DNA of 64,000 nt from Buchnera aphidicola (Aphis craccivora) (GTDB taxonomy: Bacteria; Pseudomonadota; Gammaproteobacteria; Enterobacterales; Enterobacteriaceae): NCBI RefSeq assembly GCF_005082145.1, contig NZ_CP034897.1, positions 372,001 through 436,000 on the forward strand. Reading direction: 5' to 3'. A program made the position numbers and the translations under genes. Shown one piece after another: positions 52,150-61,656 of this stretch. Each line of letters opens with the position of its first letter. Position 1 is the stretch's first letter. The notes under the pieces were generated by a model. It was not told the DNA's origin and ran no database searches. It worked only from the letters and a program-made list of their open reading frames with translations.

Positions 52150-52172
52150 AAAATAAGTTTTTCTATTTAGTT

Positions 52173-52562
52173 TTAACGTTTAGAAAACTGTATACGTTTT
52201 CTGGATTTACGAAAACCTACTTTTTTTCGCTCTACTTGTCGTGAATCACGTGTAACAAATCCAGACTTTCTTAATTCGCTACGAAATAATTGATTGTAAT
52301 CAATCAAAGCACGAGTAATTCCTTGTCTAATTGCTCCAGCTTGACCAGAAATTCCACCTCCTTTAACTGTAATATAAATGTCAAAATTATTCATCATATC
52401 TGTTAAAATCAATGGTTGACAAACAATCATACAAGAAGTTTCTCGACCAAAATAATCATTCAATAAACGTTTATTTACTACTATTTGACCCTTACCAGGT
52501 CTAAGAAAAACTCTAGCAGAAGAACTTTTTCGACGACCAGTTCCATAATTTTGAATTTTCAT
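52173..52562 (-). CDS. rpsI: 30S ribosomal protein S9
   Basis: S9 sits in the 30S head, and its C-terminal tail contacts P-site tRNA. The 129-residue protein has [17 protein letters not shown] at the start, [19 protein letters not shown], and the basic tail ending [13 protein letters not shown]. It is downstream of rplM with a 23-base gap. Confidence 0.98.
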   Translation of the reverse strand: MKIQNYGTGRRKSSSARVFLRPGKGQIVVNKRLLNDYFGRETSCMIVCQPLILTDMMNNFDIYITVKGGGISGQAGAIRQGITRALIDYNQLFRSELRKSGFVTRDSRQVERKKVGFRKSRKRIQFSKR

Positions 52563-52585
52563 AATATATTTTTAATATACCCTTA

Positions 52586-53014
52586 TTAAATATTTAAAAA
52601 TTTAGGACATTGTGCTATATGGTTATGTTTTTCACCTGAAAAAACTTTTAATTTTTTAAACATTAAACGACCTAAAGGACCTTTTGGAAGCATGCCTTTA
52701 ACAGCTATTTCAATAATTTTTTCTGGATTTTTTGCCATAATTTCTTCGAATTTAAATTGTTTTATCCCACCAATATAACCTGTATGATGATAATAAATTT
52801 TATTATTTTTCTTTTTTCCAGTAACTAAAATTTTAGCAGCATTTAAAACTATAATATAATCTCCAACATCAAGATGCGGTGTATATTCAACTTTATGTTT
52901 ACCTCTAAGACGTAAGGATAAAGAACTAGCAAATCTACCCAATACTTTGTTAGTAGCATCAACATAAAACCAATCTCTTTTGATATTTTTTTCTTTAATT
53001 GAAAAAGTTTTCAT
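52586..53014 (-). CDS. rplM: 50S ribosomal protein L13
   Basis: L13 is an early assembly protein of the large subunit. From the ATG at 53014 the 142-residue protein begins [20 protein letters not shown] and has the E. coli length; a longer GTG frame adds four residues. [25 protein letters not shown] and [10 protein letters not shown] are diagnostic. It leads the rplM-rpsI operon. Confidence 0.98.
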   Translation of the reverse strand: MKTFSIKEKNIKRDWFYVDATNKVLGRFASSLSLRLRGKHKVEYTPHLDVGDYIIVLNAAKILVTGKKKNNKIYYHHTGYIGGIKQFKFEEIMAKNPEKIIEIAVKGMLPKGPLGRLMFKKLKVFSGEKHNHIAQCPKFLNI

Positions 53015-53320
53015 TATATAACTCACTTTAAAAATAATATATGTAGAAAAGAATACTATGATTAGAATTAATAAGATATAGTAAATATATTATCATCTAT
53101 CATACTTATTAAAATTCTTTTAAAAATTAATAATGAATCTAATTAAATAAAAATTTTATAATAATATTTTTTAAAAAAATTAATATTTTTTTAAAACACA
53201 ACACATTTTTTCATATAAAAAATAGTATATTATATAATCTATTATTATTTTTTATATTAAAAAATTAATACTAATTAAATAAAAATATTTTATATTGATA
53301 TAAAACATATTAGATATTTG
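53015..53320. other. Divergent rplM/pheA intergenic region
   Basis: This 306-base region has no phenylalanine-rich leader peptide (pheL type) and no attenuator hairpin before pheA. A TATAAT at 53233-53238 could be a -10 box, with only a poor -35 candidate. Otherwise I see nothing but A+T-rich sequence. Confidence 0.45.
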
Positions 53321-54481
53321 ATGGATAAACAAACTATGCTGTCTAAAAATGATTTATTAAATTTTCGTAATGAAATTAACAATATTGATGAAAAAATAGT
53401 TATGTTGCTCGCGAAAAGAAAAAAATTAGTATTAGATATAGCTCAATCTAAAATACAAAATAATCAACCAATCCGTGATGTTAATCGTGAAAAAAATTTA
53501 TTATCTAAACTAACTAGTTTAGGGAAGAAAAAAAATTTAGATCCTAATTATATAATACGATTATTCCAACTAATAATTGAAGAATCTATACTTACTCAAA
53601 AAATATTATTGAAAAAACATCAAAAAAACAAAAATACGAATGAATCTATTATTTCATTTCTTGGTCCTAAAGGATCTTATTCACATATTGCTGCGTCTAA
53701 ATATGAAAAACAAAATTTAAAAAACTTTATTATTAAAGAATGTTTGAATTTTTCAGAAGTTATTCAATCAGTTGAAAATAATGAGTCAAATTATGCTATT
53801 TTACCAGTAGAAAATAGTTGTTCAGGACCTATTGATGAAATATTTTATATTTTAAAAAATACAAATTTATTTATTGTTGGAGAAGTTAATGTTTATATAG
53901 ATCACTGCTTATTAGCAATAGAAAAAGTTGAACTAAATATAATTAAAAAAATATATAGTCATTCTCAACCATTTAAACAATGTAGCAATTTTATTAGTCA
54001 ATTTCCAAATTGGAAACTTGAATATACTAATAGCACAACTGATGCAATTAAAAAAGTTATTAAATATAATAAAATTACGAATGCTGTTTTAGGAAGTGAA
54101 ATAGGAAATCAAATTTATGGATTAAAAGTTTTATGTAAAAATATATCAAACCAAAAAAATAATATAACAAGGTTTATTTGTTTATCAAAAACACCTTTAA
54201 AAATTTATTCAAATAACAAAGTAAAAACTACAATAATATTTACTCTAGAAAAAGAATTAAAAAAACTTTCTGAAATAATTTTAATCCTAGAAAAAGAAAA
54301 AATAATCGTAAAAATGTTAACTTTTTATAATACTAAAAATGAAGAAAAAATATTTTATCTTGATATTGAAGAAAATTTATCATCTAATACGATACAGAAC
54401 ATTCTGAATAAAATTCAAAAAATTACTAAATTTATAAAAATATTAGGTTGTTATCCCATTGAAAGTAAAAAATTGTTTTAG
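53321..54481 (+). CDS. pheA: Chorismate mutase/prephenate dehydratase PheA
   Basis: PheA makes prephenate and then phenylpyruvate, the last steps specific to phenylalanine, a key nutrient given to the aphid. From the ATG at 53321 it has 386 residues, as in E. coli. The chorismate mutase domain is N-terminal (FRNEINNIDEKIVMLLAKR), then the dehydratase domain (LGPKGSYSHIAASKY, VENSCSGPIDE, NNITRF), then an ACT-like regulatory domain. There both phenylalanine-binding motifs are changed: GALV of E. coli is KKLS (314-317) and ESRP is TFYN (334-337). Feedback inhibition is therefore probably weak or absent. Confidence 0.97.
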   Translation: MDKQTMLSKNDLLNFRNEINNIDEKIVMLLAKRKKLVLDIAQSKIQNNQPIRDVNREKNLLSKLTSLGKKKNLDPNYIIRLFQLIIEESILTQKILLKKHQKNKNTNESIISFLGPKGSYSHIAASKYEKQNLKNFIIKECLNFSEVIQSVENNESNYAILPVENSCSGPIDEIFYILKNTNLFIVGEVNVYIDHCLLAIEKVELNIIKKIYSHSQPFKQCSNFISQFPNWKLEYTNSTTDAIKKVIKYNKITNAVLGSEIGNQIYGLKVLCKNISNQKNNITRFICLSKTPLKIYSNNKVKTTIIFTLEKELKKLSEIILILEKEKIIVKMLTFYNTKNEEKIFYLDIEENLSSNTIQNILNKIQKITKFIKILGCYPIESKKLF

Positions 54482-54592
54482 TTATAAATTCATTAGATGT
54501 TTAGATATTAAAAATATTTTAAAATAAACTAAAACATTATTAATTCTCGTGTTTTAAATAATTCAATATTAATTTATAAAAGAGTAAGAAAC

Positions 54593-55945
54593 ATGTTTAG
54601 CAGCTTAACTGAACGCCTTTCAAAAAGTTTACGTAATATTATTAACAAAGGAAGGCTTACGGAAGATAACATTAAGGATACTATAAGAGAAGTAAGAAAA
54701 GCATTATTAGAAGCTGATGTTACATTATCAGTAATAAAAACATTTATAAAAAATGTTACCAAAAAATCAATTGGTTATGAAATCAATAAAAGTCTTACCC
54801 CTGGTCAAGAATTTATAAAAATTGTACGAAATGAATTAATTTTAGCTATGGGTGAAAAAAATAATGATTTAAATCTATCTGCTCGTCCACCCGCAATAAT
54901 ATTAATAGTTGGTTTACAAGGAACAGGAAAAACTACCACTGTAGCTAAAATAGCTAAATGGATACAAAATAAATACAAAAAAAAAATACTTATTACATCT
55001 ACTGATATTTATCGTGCTGCTGCAATAAAACAACTTGAAATTTTATCTAATCAAATTAATACAGATTTTTATTCATCTAATATCAACCAAAAACCAATCA
55101 ATATAATAGAAGAGGCTATTAAATATGCTCAATTAAAATTATGTGATGTTTTACTAATAGATACAGCAGGACGTTTACATGTCGATGAAATAATGATGAA
55201 TGAAATACAACAAATACAAAATTTTTCTAAACCTATTGAAACACTATTAGTAGTCGATTCAATGATGGGTCAAGATGCAATTAATATGGCTAAGAGTTTC
55301 AATCAATATTTATCTATATCAGGTATTATATTAAGTAAAACTGATAGTGACTCTAGAAGTGGAATTGCATTATCAATGCGCTATATTACTGGAAAACCTA
55401 TTAAATTCATAGGTACAGGTGAAAAACTAACAAATTTAGAAATATTTCATCCAGAACGTATGGCTGATAAAATTTTGGGAATGAACAAAGTTGTATCGAT
55501 GATTAAAGATATTGAAGAAAAAATTAATCAATCTAATTTACAAAATTTAACTAAAAAACTTAAAAAAGGCCATGATTTTAATTTAAATGATTTTTTAATT
55601 CAAATAAAAGAAATGAAAAAAATGGGAGGTTTAAACTATTTTATAGATAAATTTTCAAACAATAAAATGATGCATAATAGTTCATTGTTAGAAAATGATG
55701 AAAATACTTTAAATAAAATCGAGGCAATAATATATTCAATGACACCTAAAGAAAGAAATAATCCGATAATTATAAAAGGTTCTCGTAAACGTAGAATTGC
55801 TTTAGGATCTGGAACGCAAATTCAAGATATAAATAAATTATTAAAAAATTTTGATGATATAAAAAAAATCATGAAAAAAATTAAAAACAATGGAATTGGA
55901 AAAATGATTCGTAATATAAAAAATATATTACCTAAAAATTTTTAA
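54593..55945 (+). CDS. ffh: Signal recognition particle protein Ffh
   Basis: Ffh with 4.5S RNA targets nascent inner-membrane proteins to FtsY. The 450-residue protein has the N domain, the G domain (GLQGTGKTTTVAKIAKW, DTAGRLHVDE, TKTDSDSRSG) and the methionine-rich M domain with the RNA-binding segment (SRKRRIALGSGTQIQD). E. coli has 453 residues. It leads the ffh-rpsP-rimM-trmD-rplS cluster, of which the last four form an operon in E. coli. Confidence 0.98.
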   Translation: MFSSLTERLSKSLRNIINKGRLTEDNIKDTIREVRKALLEADVTLSVIKTFIKNVTKKSIGYEINKSLTPGQEFIKIVRNELILAMGEKNNDLNLSARPPAIILIVGLQGTGKTTTVAKIAKWIQNKYKKKILITSTDIYRAAAIKQLEILSNQINTDFYSSNINQKPINIIEEAIKYAQLKLCDVLLIDTAGRLHVDEIMMNEIQQIQNFSKPIETLLVVDSMMGQDAINMAKSFNQYLSISGIILSKTDSDSRSGIALSMRYITGKPIKFIGTGEKLTNLEIFHPERMADKILGMNKVVSMIKDIEEKINQSNLQNLTKKLKKGHDFNLNDFLIQIKEMKKMGGLNYFIDKFSNNKMMHNSSLLENDENTLNKIEAIIYSMTPKERNNPIIIKGSRKRRIALGSGTQIQDINKLLKNFDDIKKIMKKIKNNGIGKMIRNIKNILPKNF

Positions 55946-55990
55946 AATATATCAAAATAATTTTAACACTTAACAATCAAAGGAAAAAAA

Positions 55991-56248
55991 ATGGTAAAAA
56001 TTCGATTAGCTCGATATGGAAACAAAAAACGCCCGTTTTATAAAATAGTAGCAGCAGATAGCCGCTTTTCTAGAGATGGTCGTTTTATTGAAAGATTAGG
56101 TTATTTTAATCCATCATCCAAAGATATTACCACTTCTATTAAATTAAATATTACACGTATTATGTATTGGCAAAAAAATGGAGCTAAACTTTCAGAGCGA
56201 TCAAAAAAATTAATTAAGTTATTTAAAAAAAATGAGGGAATATTATAA
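55991..56248 (+). CDS. rpsP: 30S ribosomal protein S16
   Basis: S16 is an early 30S assembly protein. The 85-residue protein begins MVKIRLARYGNKKRPFYKIV and has SRFSRDGRFIERLGYFNP. AAAGGA precedes the ATG. Its TAA stop is directly adjacent to or overlaps the likely rimM start. Confidence 0.98.
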   Translation: MVKIRLARYGNKKRPFYKIVAADSRFSRDGRFIERLGYFNPSSKDITTSIKLNITRIMYWQKNGAKLSERSKKLIKLFKKNEGIL

Positions 56249-56250
56249 AT

Positions 56251-56775
56251 ATTATATTAAATACTTTAATTGATCCTATTCTAGTAGGAAAAATAGGAAG
56301 AGTTTACGGAATATTAGGTTGGCTAAATTTTTTTTCTTTTACAGAAAATCAAGAAACAATATTTAGTTATTTTCCATGGTTTATCTTAAAAAATAAAAAA
56401 TGGGAAATTATTAAACTAAAAAATTGGAAACAACATAATAACCATTTTATTATTCAAATCAATAATATTACAAATCGATCTCTTGCTAGTAAATGGACTA
56501 ACACTGAAGTTTTTATTAGTAGCAATCAACTTCCAAAACTTGATCAAAATGAATACTATTGGAATGATATTATCCAATGTAAAGTATTTAATATTACAAA
56601 TAAATATTTAGGTATAGTAATTAATTTAATAAGTAACAAATATAATGATATTCTTGTTATAAAAAATGAATTCAAAAAAAATCACACAAAAAAAACAATG
56701 ATTCCGTTTATTAATAAAAAAATAGTAACAAATGTAGATATTAAAAACAAAATTATAACAGTCAAATGGAATTAA
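56251..56775 (+). CDS. rimM: Ribosome maturation factor RimM (non-ATG start)
   Basis: RimM binds S19 and helps 16S rRNA processing in the 30S head. The frame between rpsP and trmD encodes DPILVGKIGRVYGILGWL, YFPWFILKNKKWE, YYWNDIIQCKVFN and MIPFINKK, collinear with E. coli RimM (182 residues), and ends VKWN. No ATG, GTG or TTG exists between the upstream in-frame stop (56233-56235) and the conserved region. Candidates are ATT at 56251 (used here, 174 residues) or ATA at 56245, five bases after GAGGGA. It overlaps trmD by ten bases. Confidence 0.9.
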   Translation: MILNTLIDPILVGKIGRVYGILGWLNFFSFTENQETIFSYFPWFILKNKKWEIIKLKNWKQHNNHFIIQINNITNRSLASKWTNTEVFISSNQLPKLDQNEYYWNDIIQCKVFNITNKYLGIVINLISNKYNDILVIKNEFKKNHTKKTMIPFINKKIVTNVDIKNKIITVKWN

Positions 56776-57551
56776 AATATGATATCTCAATTAAAAAAAA
56801 AGATAATCAAACATTAATATCATTTTATATTATCACTATATTTCCAGACATGTTCCATTCAGTTTCAAATTATGGAGTAACCGGAAAAGCAATTCAAAAA
56901 AAGATTATTGATCTTAATTGTTTAAACCCAAGAGATTTTGCTAAAAATAAATATAAATCTATAGATGATCGTCCTTATGGAGGAGGACCAGGAATGTTGA
57001 TGAGCGTTGAACCATTATATTTATCAATTAAATATGCAAAATCTTTATTAAAAAATGCGACAGTTATTTATTTGTCTCCACAAGGGAAAAAATTAAATCA
57101 AAATAATATTTTTAAATTAATTAAGAAAAAAAAAATCATTTTTATATGCGGTAGATATGAAGGAATAGATCAAAGAATCATCGATTCTTTAGTAGATGAA
57201 GAATGGTCAATAGGAGATTATATACTTACTGGTGGAGAACTAGCAGCTATGGTTATAATAGATTCTATTGCTAGATTTATTCCCGGTGTTATTCATACAA
57301 AAAAATCAATAGAAAAAGAATCTTTTTATAATAATTTGCTTGATTGTCCACATTATACCAGACCTAAAAAAATTTATGATATGATAGTTCCAGATGTGTT
57401 GCTGTCTGGTAATCACAATAAAATTCGTTTATGGCGTTTAAAAAAATCTTTAGAAGAAACTCTTAAAAAAAGACCAGATTTATTAGAAAAAAAAATTTTA
57501 AAAAAAGAAGAAAAAATAATTTTAAACGAATTTAAAAAAAACAAAAAATAA
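56766..57551 (+). CDS. trmD: tRNA (guanine-37-N1)-methyltransferase TrmD
   Basis: TrmD makes m1G37, which prevents +1 frameshifting. The 261-residue protein has the trefoil-knot SPOUT core (YLSPQGKKLNQ, FICGRYEGIDQRIID, WSIGDYILTGGELAAM), and DRPYGGGPGMLM. Its N-terminus is about 17 residues longer than in E. coli before the IITIFPDMF strand; no better start is seen. The start lies inside the end of rimM. The C-terminal part (LLDCPHYTRP, LLSGNHNKIRLWR) is intact. Confidence 0.97.
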   Translation: MELKYDISIKKKDNQTLISFYIITIFPDMFHSVSNYGVTGKAIQKKIIDLNCLNPRDFAKNKYKSIDDRPYGGGPGMLMSVEPLYLSIKYAKSLLKNATVIYLSPQGKKLNQNNIFKLIKKKKIIFICGRYEGIDQRIIDSLVDEEWSIGDYILTGGELAAMVIIDSIARFIPGVIHTKKSIEKESFYNNLLDCPHYTRPKKIYDMIVPDVLLSGNHNKIRLWRLKKSLEETLKKRPDLLEKKILKKEEKIILNEFKKNKK

Positions 57552-57594
57552 AAATATCATTAATTGATAATTATTTTATTTAGTAGAGGTAAAA

Positions 57595-57942
57595 ATGATC
57601 AATATAATTCGAAAAATAGAAGAAGAACAACTCAAAAAAAATGTGCCTAATTTTCGACCTGGAGATACAGTAGAAGTAAAAGTATGGGTCATTGAAGGAG
57701 CGAAAAAAAGACTACAATCTTTTGAAGGAATAGTAATTGCAATAAAAAATAGATTTTTAAATTCATCTTTTACTATTCGTAAAATTTCAAATGGAGAGGC
57801 TGTAGAACGAGTCTTTCAAACTCATTCATACAATATTGATAATATTACTATTAAAAGAAAAGGATTAGTTAGAAAAGCAAAGTTATATTTTCTCAGAAAA
57901 CGTACTGGAAAATCTGCTAGAATTAAAGAAAAAATTAAATAA
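57595..57942 (+). CDS. rplS: 50S ribosomal protein L19
   Basis: L19 lies at the 30S-50S interface. The 115-residue protein has the E. coli length and shows [27 protein letters not shown] and the basic C-terminus ([20 protein letters not shown]). AGAGG precedes the ATG, and a terminator follows. Confidence 0.98.
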   Translation: MINIIRKIEEEQLKKNVPNFRPGDTVEVKVWVIEGAKKRLQSFEGIVIAIKNRFLNSSFTIRKISNGEAVERVFQTHSYNIDNITIKRKGLVRKAKLYFLRKRTGKSARIKEKIK

Positions 57943-57966
57943 ATTTGTTGTTTAAAACAGTCAATA

Positions 57967-57994
57967 TGCAGTCACGACGTTATTCTTGACTGCA
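57967..57994. terminator. Bidirectional terminator between rplS and tldD
   Basis: TGCAGTCA (57967-57974) and TGACTGCA (57987-57994) are perfect complements around a 12-base loop, followed by a T-rich stretch (CTTAATACTTTTTA). It lies between convergent rplS and tldD. Confidence 0.8.
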
Positions 57995-58027
57995 CTTAAT
58001 ACTTTTTATATATTATTTTTTAAAATA

Positions 58028-59482
58028 TTAAACAGTACCACCTATAGTTAATTTATCTATTTTAATAGAAGGTTGTCCTATTCCGACAGGAATGTTTTGA
58101 CCTTCTTTGCCACACATTCCCATGCCTTGATCCATTTTTAAATCATTTCCAACCATGGATACTTTTTGCATGACCTCTATACCAGATCCTATCAATGTAG
58201 TATTTTTAATTGGAGTAGAAATTTTGCCTTTTTTTATCAAATATGCTTCTGAAGTTGAAAAAACAAACTGTCCAGAAGTGATATCTACTTGACCACCCGA
58301 AAAATTTACGGCATATATCCCATAATCAATACTTTTAATAATATCTTCTATTTTTGAACTTCCAGATAACATATATGTATTAGTCATTCTTGGCATTGGT
58401 AAATGAGAGTAAGATTCACGACGACCATTACCAGTAGATTCACTTCCCATTAAACGAGCATTAAGTTTATCTTGCATATATTTTTTTAAAATTCCGTTTT
58501 CAATTAATATATTATATTGTCCGGAAACTCCTTCATCATCAATATTTAATGATCCACGTTGATTTTTTATTGTGCCATCATCAATTATAGTGCATAATTC
58601 TGAAGCAACTTTTTTCCCGATCATATTGGTAAACACTGATGTTCCTTTTCTATTAAAATCTCCTTCTAAACCATGCCCTACAGCTTCATGTAGCAAAACA
58701 CCAGGCCAACCAGACCCTAAAACAACAGGAAAGGTACCAGAAGGAGCTTCTTTTGAAGATAAATTCAATAAAGCTATACGAACTGCTTCTTTAGTCCAAT
58801 AGTCAATTCTAACTTCTTCTAAAAAATCATCTTTATTTAATAAAAAATTATAATTAGTACGACTTCCTCCTCCGCTTCTTCCTCGTTCTATTTTACCGCG
58901 CTCTTCAACTAAAACACTAACTGAAAATTCGACTAATGGTCTTATATCTGCAGCTAAATTTCCATCAGTAGATGCAACTAAAATTTTTTCATAAGACCCA
59001 CTTAAAGTAGCATTAACTTGTACAACACGACTATCAACATTACGAGCAATATGATCAACTCTATAAAGTAAATTAATTTTTTCACTAGAAGTGAATTTTT
59101 TTAATGGATTTTTAAAATCATAAAAAGAATTTTTCTTTTGCTCTATAAATATTTTTGGTTTTATTTTTTTTTCTTTGCGATCAATTATGCTTTTTGCCAT
59201 TTGAGCGCTTTTTCTAATAGCATCTATCGATATTTGATCAGCATATGCAAACCCAGTTTTTTCTCCAGAAATAGCTCTAATCCCAACACCTTGATCTAAA
59301 TGATAAAATCCTTCTTTAATAATTCGATTTTCTAACACCCAAGATTCACAAATACGTGATTGAAAATATAAATCTCCATAATCTAAATTATGAGTAGAAA
59401 TATCTTCTAATATTTCAGATAGATTTTGACGATTTAATTTATTTAAAGTTAATAAAGATTCACTAACTAATTCCAATGTCAT
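58028..59482 (-). CDS. tldD: Metalloprotease TldD
   Basis: TldD pairs with TldE (PmbA) in a cytosolic zinc protease that trims peptides, known from microcin B17 maturation and CcdA turnover. The 484-residue protein has the metal motif in [13 protein letters not shown] with a downstream cysteine site, and [20 protein letters not shown]; the match is full length. Its native role in Buchnera is unknown. The partner pmbA is not in this window. Confidence 0.96.
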   Translation of the reverse strand: MTLELVSESLLTLNKLNRQNLSEILEDISTHNLDYGDLYFQSRICESWVLENRIIKEGFYHLDQGVGIRAISGEKTGFAYADQISIDAIRKSAQMAKSIIDRKEKKIKPKIFIEQKKNSFYDFKNPLKKFTSSEKINLLYRVDHIARNVDSRVVQVNATLSGSYEKILVASTDGNLAADIRPLVEFSVSVLVEERGKIERGRSGGGSRTNYNFLLNKDDFLEEVRIDYWTKEAVRIALLNLSSKEAPSGTFPVVLGSGWPGVLLHEAVGHGLEGDFNRKGTSVFTNMIGKKVASELCTIIDDGTIKNQRGSLNIDDEGVSGQYNILIENGILKKYMQDKLNARLMGSESTGNGRRESYSHLPMPRMTNTYMLSGSSKIEDIIKSIDYGIYAVNFSGGQVDITSGQFVFSTSEAYLIKKGKISTPIKNTTLIGSGIEVMQKVSMVGNDLKMDQGMGMCGKEGQNIPVGIGQPSIKIDKLTIGGTV

Positions 59483-59647
59483 TTGAACTCACTTGTATAT
59501 TTAAAATATTATTATGTTTACATTATAAAATATAAAAAAAAAATAAAAAATATTTTTTATAAAAATATTATATATAATCTTAAAAATTTATTATAAAATA
59601 GAATGATAAATTTTTTAAATTAATTTAATTGCTACATTGAGCTAAAA

Positions 59648-60103
59648 ATGAAAAAAAAGATAAATGTATTACTAATAAATGGGCCTAATCTAAATCTTTT
59701 AGGAACTAGAGAACCGAATATATATGGAAATAATACTTTACAAGATCTAATAAATAACTTAAAAAAAAAATCAGAAAAATTAAATATATTATTAAATCAT
59801 ATACAGTCTAATGCAGAACATATATTAATTGAAAAAATACACTCTGCTAAAGAAGATAATATTGATTATATTATAATTAATCCAGCAGCTTTTACACATA
59901 CTAGCATAGCTTTAAGAGATGCACTAATTGCTACTTCTATACCATTTATAGAAGTTCATATTTCTAATATTTATAGTAGAGAAAACTTTCGTTCTCATTC
60001 ATGGTTTTCCGATATTTCTCAAGGGGTAATTACAGGATTAGGGCTAGAAGGTTACTATTGGGCATTAAAAACAATATCTAAAAGATGTTTAATAAAAAAA
60101 TAA
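59648..60103 (+). CDS. aroQ: Type II 3-dehydroquinate dehydratase AroQ
   Basis: AroQ makes 3-dehydroshikimate in the chorismate pathway that feeds PheA. The 151-residue type II enzyme has [20 protein letters not shown] with the catalytic arginine and tyrosine, [20 protein letters not shown], and [17 protein letters not shown] with the catalytic histidine. E. coli K-12 uses the unrelated type I AroD instead; AroQ upstream of accB is found in other Enterobacterales. accB and accC are not present here. A ten-adenine run (59761-59770) lies within the frame. Confidence 0.96.
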   Translation: MKKKINVLLINGPNLNLLGTREPNIYGNNTLQDLINNLKKKSEKLNILLNHIQSNAEHILIEKIHSAKEDNIDYIIINPAAFTHTSIALRDALIATSIPFIEVHISNIYSRENFRSHSWFSDISQGVITGLGLEGYYWALKTISKRCLIKK

Positions 60104-60117
60104 AATTTATTATAATT

Positions 60118-60155
60118 TTGCACCTTCTTTAATTATAAATTGATAGAAAGTGCAA
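60118..60155. terminator. Bidirectional terminator between aroQ and fis
   Basis: TTGCACCTTCT (60118-60128) pairs with AGAAAGTGCAA (60145-60155) apart from one mismatch, around a 16-base loop, between convergent genes. Confidence 0.6.
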
Positions 60156-60187
60156 TCATATCTAAAACCTATAAAAATTTTAAAAAA

Positions 60188-60487
60188 TTAATTCATACCA
60201 TATTTTTTTAATTTTTTTCGTAAAGTACTACGATTTATACCCATCATTAAAGCAGCTTTTGTTTGATTTCCACGTGTATATTGCATGATTACATCTAGTA
60301 ATGGCTGTTCAAGTTCAGATAATATTAATGGGTATAAATTATTAATATATTTAGTATTATCTAAATTTAATAAATAATTTTCTAAAGATTTTTTAACTAA
60401 TAAACGCAAAGGTTTTTTTATAACTTTATTTTGATTATCTTTAGTAAAGTTTACTAAAAATTTTTTATCTATTAAATTTTCTGGCAT
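60188..60487 (-). CDS. fis: Nucleoid protein Fis
   Basis: Fis bends DNA, activates rRNA promoters and organises the nucleoid in E. coli. The 99-residue protein is shortest on similarity at the N-terminus (the beta-hairpin used for Hin/Gin recombinase contact) and nearly identical in the C-terminal helix-turn-helix: [20 protein letters not shown], then [10 protein letters not shown]. dusB, co-transcribed with fis in E. coli, is absent. It is one of few global DNA-binding regulators in the genome. Confidence 0.97.
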   Translation of the reverse strand: MPENLIDKKFLVNFTKDNQNKVIKKPLRLLVKKSLENYLLNLDNTKYINNLYPLILSELEQPLLDVIMQYTRGNQTKAALMMGINRSTLRKKLKKYGMN

Positions 60488-60571
60488 AAAATTATCAACT
60501 CTTTAATTTTTTGTATAATAAAATTAATATTATTAAAAATTAAAACATATTATATAAAAAAATAATATATT

Positions 60572-61522
60572 TTATAGTTGTTGCTCTAAATTGAGAATAA
60601 GATCTTTCATATCATTAGGTAAATCAGTTCTAAAACTAATTAATTTTTTAGTAGTAGGATTTAAAAATTCAATATAATGCGCATGTAATGCTTGACGAAA
60701 AAAAACTTCATTTTTAAAAAAACACTTTTTTTGTAAATAGTTAAAAGAATAATTGATCCCACCGTATAAAGGATCACCTAATAAAGGGTATTTAATATGT
60801 AACATATGAGCGCGAATTTGATGAGTTCGACCTGTTTCTAATTTTAATAAGATATGTGTATAAAATTTAAATCGTTTAATTATTCTATAATGTGTAATAG
60901 CAGGTTTTCCTGATTCATGTGCTATCATACATATTCTTTTAGTAGGATGACGCATTATAGGGCAGTTAATTGTACCACCAGAAATCATATTTCCTTTTAC
61001 AATAGCTTGATATTCTCGAATAACTTTTTTAGATTTTAATAATTCTACTAAATAATAATACGCAAAAATTGTTTTAGCTATCACCATTAAACCGCTCGTA
61101 TTTTTATCTAAACGATGAACAATTCCGCAACGAGGTAAATATTTACTATTTTCATAATGATATAATAATCCATTTAAAATTGTATTACTATTGTTTCCAG
61201 CTCCAGGGTGAACAACGACACCAGGAGATTTATTTATAACTAATAAGTCATTATCTTCATATACAATATTTAAAGAAATATTTTCCGGTAAATCAGATAT
61301 TATCTTTTTAAAAATTGGGTAAATAGTAATTTTTTCACCTCCTAATATTTTTTTATTAGGTTTGTTTTCTATTTTATCATTAACATATACATGATTGGTA
61401 AGAATCCAATTTTTAATACAGGAACGCGAATACTTCCGAAAAATTTGAGAAATAGTTAAATCTAATCTTTTTCCTGAAATTGTGTTATAAGGAGCTAATA
61501 TACTTATTTTTTTTTTTTTCAA
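60572..61522 (-). CDS. rluD: 23S rRNA pseudouridine synthase RluD
   Basis: RluD makes pseudouridines 1911, 1915 and 1917 in helix 69 of 23S rRNA. The 316-residue protein has an S4 domain (KRLDLTISQIFRKYSRSCI), the catalytic aspartate in HRLDKNTSGLMVIAK, and LETGRTHQIRAHMLH. The start is TTG at 61522, seven bases after AAGGA; immediately after it come 13 adenines encoding lysines 2-5. No ATG fits. It is divergent from bamD, as in E. coli (yfiO). Confidence 0.95.
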   Translation of the reverse strand: MKKKKISILAPYNTISGKRLDLTISQIFRKYSRSCIKNWILTNHVYVNDKIENKPNKKILGGEKITIYPIFKKIISDLPENISLNIVYEDNDLLVINKSPGVVVHPGAGNNSNTILNGLLYHYENSKYLPRCGIVHRLDKNTSGLMVIAKTIFAYYYLVELLKSKKVIREYQAIVKGNMISGGTINCPIMRHPTKRICMIAHESGKPAITHYRIIKRFKFYTHILLKLETGRTHQIRAHMLHIKYPLLGDPLYGGINYSFNYLQKKCFFKNEVFFRQALHAHYIEFLNPTTKKLISFRTDLPNDMKDLILNLEQQL

Positions 61523-61656
61523 TACAAAATCCTTATTTTTAAAATATATTTGTTTAATCTAAATCTTTATTTTCACAGAATATGATATTCTAATACATAT
61601 TAATATAATAAATACTATTAATACAAAATTTCATTAAATTATAGAAAATATATATT

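Noticed and set aside
53015..53320. pheL leader peptide upstream of pheA
   Set aside because: The only short ATG frame (MNLIK) has no phenylalanine codons, and there is no terminator-type hairpin.
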